In this document: positions 62,352 to 64,000 of the stretch, in pieces
How positions within the stretch are numbered: the first letter of the stretch is position 1
Layout: each line of letters begins with the position of its first letter
Assembly: GCF_029350945.1 (NCBI RefSeq)
Contig: NZ_JARKMS010000002.1
Coordinates: forward strand, 607,984-671,983
DNA from: Maribacter huludaoensis
GTDB lineage: Bacteria; Bacteroidota; Bacteroidia; Flavobacteriales; Flavobacteriaceae
Direction: 5' to 3'
DNA length: 64,000 nt
Notes under the pieces: generated by a model
Seen by the model: the letters and a program-made list of their open reading frames with translations, nothing else
Databases searched by the model: none
What the model was told of the DNA's origin: nothing
Position numbers and translations under genes: made by a program

Positions 62352-62381
62352 TTTGAAGTAGGTCAACCCTGCTTACTTTTG
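62352..62381 (+). promoter_or_regulatory. Promoter of the amidohydrolase gene
   Basis: TTTG (62352-62355), 18-base spacer, TACTTTTG (62374-62381): the best match to the flavobacterial TTTG-N17-23-TAnnTTTG promoter in the window, 26 bases before the GTG start. Confidence 0.65.
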
Positions 62382-62407
62382 CTATTCTGATAACTAACTA
62401 TTTTATT

Positions 62408-64000
62408 GTGAAAAAATTACTTCCCATTTTACTTGTATTATTATCTGGTTGCGAACTCATGAAAGAGAAAGTTGACCTGGTAATTTTTAACGCCAAGGTT
62501 TATACCGTTGACGACTCTTTTTCAGAAGCACAGGCATTTGCCGTACAAGACGGTAAATTCATAGCTGTTGGTACCACCGAAGAAATTAGGGATGTATATA
62601 CCTCTGATCAATTGATAGATGCCGATGGTAGGGCCATTACCCCTGGTCTAATAGATGCACACTGCCATTTTTATGGTTTAGGTCTTAATCAACAATTAGT
62701 AGATTTAGTTGGCACTAAAAGTTTTGAAGAGGTTTTGGAACGTGTTAAAGCATTTCATGCGGCCAATCCAAAATCGTTTTTAAGAGGTAGAGGTTGGGAC
62801 CAGAACGATTGGGAAATTAAGGAATTCCCCACCAAGGCAGAGTTAGATACCATATTCCCTGACATACCTGTTGCTTTGGAACGTGTAGACGGTCATGCAT
62901 ATTTGGTGAACCAAAAAGCGCTAGATATGGCCGGTATTGATTGGAGCACTAAAGTTGAAGGTGGTGAAATAGTAAGAAAGTGGGAAAACGGATATTCTGG
63001 TATCACCGGTGTTTTAGTGGATAACCCTATGTCACTTATAGATAGTATAATGCCGCTGCCAAGTTTGGAAGATAAAATTACGGCGTTGAAAGATGCGGAA
63101 AGAATTAGCTTTAACCACGGTCTAACAACCGTAAATGATGCCGGACTGGATAGAAGTACCATTGAACTTATAGACAGTTTACAACAGGCGGGCGAGTTGT
63201 CTATAAGAATCTATGCCATGGTTAGCAATAATAAGGACGATGTTGATTATTTTATAGAAAAAGGGCCAATTAAGACAGATCGATTAAATGTAAGGTCCGT
63301 AAAAGTATATGGTGACGGAGCTTTAGGTTCTAGAGGGGCTGCCTTGAAAGAGGAGTATAGTGATTTACCCAAACATTTTGGTGCAATGATTACTCCTGTT
63401 GCGGATATTGAGGCGCTTGCAGAGAAACTTGCAAATTCGGAATATCAAATGAATACGCACGCTATAGGAGATTCGGCCAATATAGCTGTATTAAGGGCGT
63501 ACAAGAATGTATTGAAAGGTAAGGATGATAGACGTTGGAAAATTGAACATGCACAAGTTCTTACGGAAGGAGATTTCGATTATTTTGAGGACGGTATAAT
63601 TCCTTCAGTACAACCTACGCACGCTACTAGTGATATGTATTGGGCAGAAGAACGTTTGGGAGAAAGAGTAAAAGGTGCTTATGCATACAAAACGTTGTTG
63701 AACAAAGCAGGTACTATAGCATTAGGAACAGATTTCCCTGTAGAAGATGTAAGTCCGTTTTTAACGTTTTACGCTGCTGTGGCAAGACAGGATACCAGTG
63801 GATATCCAGAAGGAGGATTTCAAATGGAGGAAGCTTTGTCTAGGGAAGAAACATTAAAGGGTATGACCATTTGGGCGGCATATTCAAATTTTGAAGAAGA
63901 TGAAAAGGGCAGTATAGAGCCGGGCAAGTTTGCGGATTTTGTTATTTATGATAAGGATATGATGACGGTACCTGTTGCTGAAATACCAACAATTCGTGCA
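62408..64000 (+). CDS. YtcJ-like amidohydrolase lipoprotein (3' end beyond window)
   Basis: Open for 531 codons to the right edge, so the end is missing. GTG start at 62408 gives a lipoprotein leader (KKLLPILLVLLSGC); the next start codon, ATG at 62460, would lose it. Amidohydrolase superfamily, YtcJ/AmiH-like branch (Amidohydro_3): metal ligands in DAHCHFYG, the carbamylated-Lys or Glu region VRSVKVYGDGALGSRGA, HAIGDSANIAVLRA, EHAQVL and GTDFPVEDVSPF. Predicted metal-dependent hydrolase of cyclic or linear amides in the periplasm; substrate unknown. Promoter immediately upstream. Confidence 0.88.
   Translation, partial: MKKLLPILLVLLSGCELMKEKVDLVIFNAKVYTVDDSFSEAQAFAVQDGKFIAVGTTEEIRDVYTSDQLIDADGRAITPGLIDAHCHFYGLGLNQQLVDLVGTKSFEEVLERVKAFHAANPKSFLRGRGWDQNDWEIKEFPTKAELDTIFPDIPVALERVDGHAYLVNQKALDMAGIDWSTKVEGGEIVRKWENGYSGITGVLVDNPMSLIDSIMPLPSLEDKITALKDAERISFNHGLTTVNDAGLDRSTIELIDSLQQAGELSIRIYAMVSNNKDDVDYFIEKGPIKTDRLNVRSVKVYGDGALGSRGAALKEEYSDLPKHFGAMITPVADIEALAEKLANSEYQMNTHAIGDSANIAVLRAYKNVLKGKDDRRWKIEHAQVLTEGDFDYFEDGIIPSVQPTHATSDMYWAEERLGERVKGAYAYKTLLNKAGTIALGTDFPVEDVSPFLTFYAAVARQDTSGYPEGGFQMEEALSREETLKGMTIWAAYSNFEEDEKGSIEPGKFADFVIYDKDMMTVPVAEIPTIRA

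Overview
The window looks like chromosomal DNA of a marine member of the Flavobacteriaceae (phylum Bacteroidota), Maribacter/Zobellia-like in flavour. The reasons are low GC, many short lipoprotein and SPI leader peptides, almost no Shine-Dalgarno sequences, promoters of the TTG...TAnnTTTG type (for example TATCTTTG before typA), and typical family content: DUF1361, DUF1801, DUF1611, DUF885, ScfR-type XRE, a PEP/pyruvate-binding exported protein, a nucleotide-transporter-like protein with HEAT repeats and MGH1-like glycosidases. Genus-level placement is inference. I see no rRNA, tRNA, CRISPR array, IS element or phage.

Layout. 0-12.6 kb is mostly housekeeping: outer-membrane phospholipase A, DUF1361 protein, DUF1801 protein, kdsA, three tandem small outer-membrane-barrel paralogues, typA, an SDR plus lipoprotein pair, a polyphosphate-glucokinase-like ROK protein and small secreted proteins. 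12.7-17.1 kb is an exported dikinase-like protein, a 28-residue lipopeptide and a class-A serine hydrolase. 17.1-22.1 kb is a glyoxylate-shunt module: a ScfR/RamB-like regulator divergent from aceB-aceA, with a perfect palindrome between them. 22.1-26.6 kb is a TetR-centred redox/electrophile-type cluster (TetR, AhpD-like, variant GAPDH, frameshifted EthD, FrnE-like, DoxX-like, haloacid dehalogenase) with two matching operator-like sites.

26.6-31.4 kb is an AT-rich accessory pocket of short lipoproteins, unknown proteins, gene remnants and one gene bracketed by an inverted repeat. 31.4-37.3 kb has an Lrp regulator divergent from a PLP histidine decarboxylase, an orphan CHASE3/PAS histidine kinase, a thioredoxin-reductase-like enzyme and a VOC protein. 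37.6-50.2 kb is an arranged block: two 875-residue glycosidase paralogues bracket a serine hydrolase + HEAT-repeat transporter operon, which is divergent from a tightly coupled PLP enzyme - DUF1611 - dipeptide epimerase operon. I infer salvage of cell-wall D-amino acids/dipeptides plus glycan use.

50.3-52.1 kb holds a translationally coupled HipA-like kinase and HIRAN-domain protein, a likely toxin/defence-type module and the best candidate here for an under-described system. 52.1-64 kb returns to envelope and general functions: ftsE, a perfect 20-bp palindrome, a 1005-residue exported TPR protein with a plugless TonB-receptor-like barrel, an OmpA-family protein, a NYN/OST-HTH protein, a DUF885 lipoprotein and, running off the end, a YtcJ-like amidohydrolase lipoprotein.
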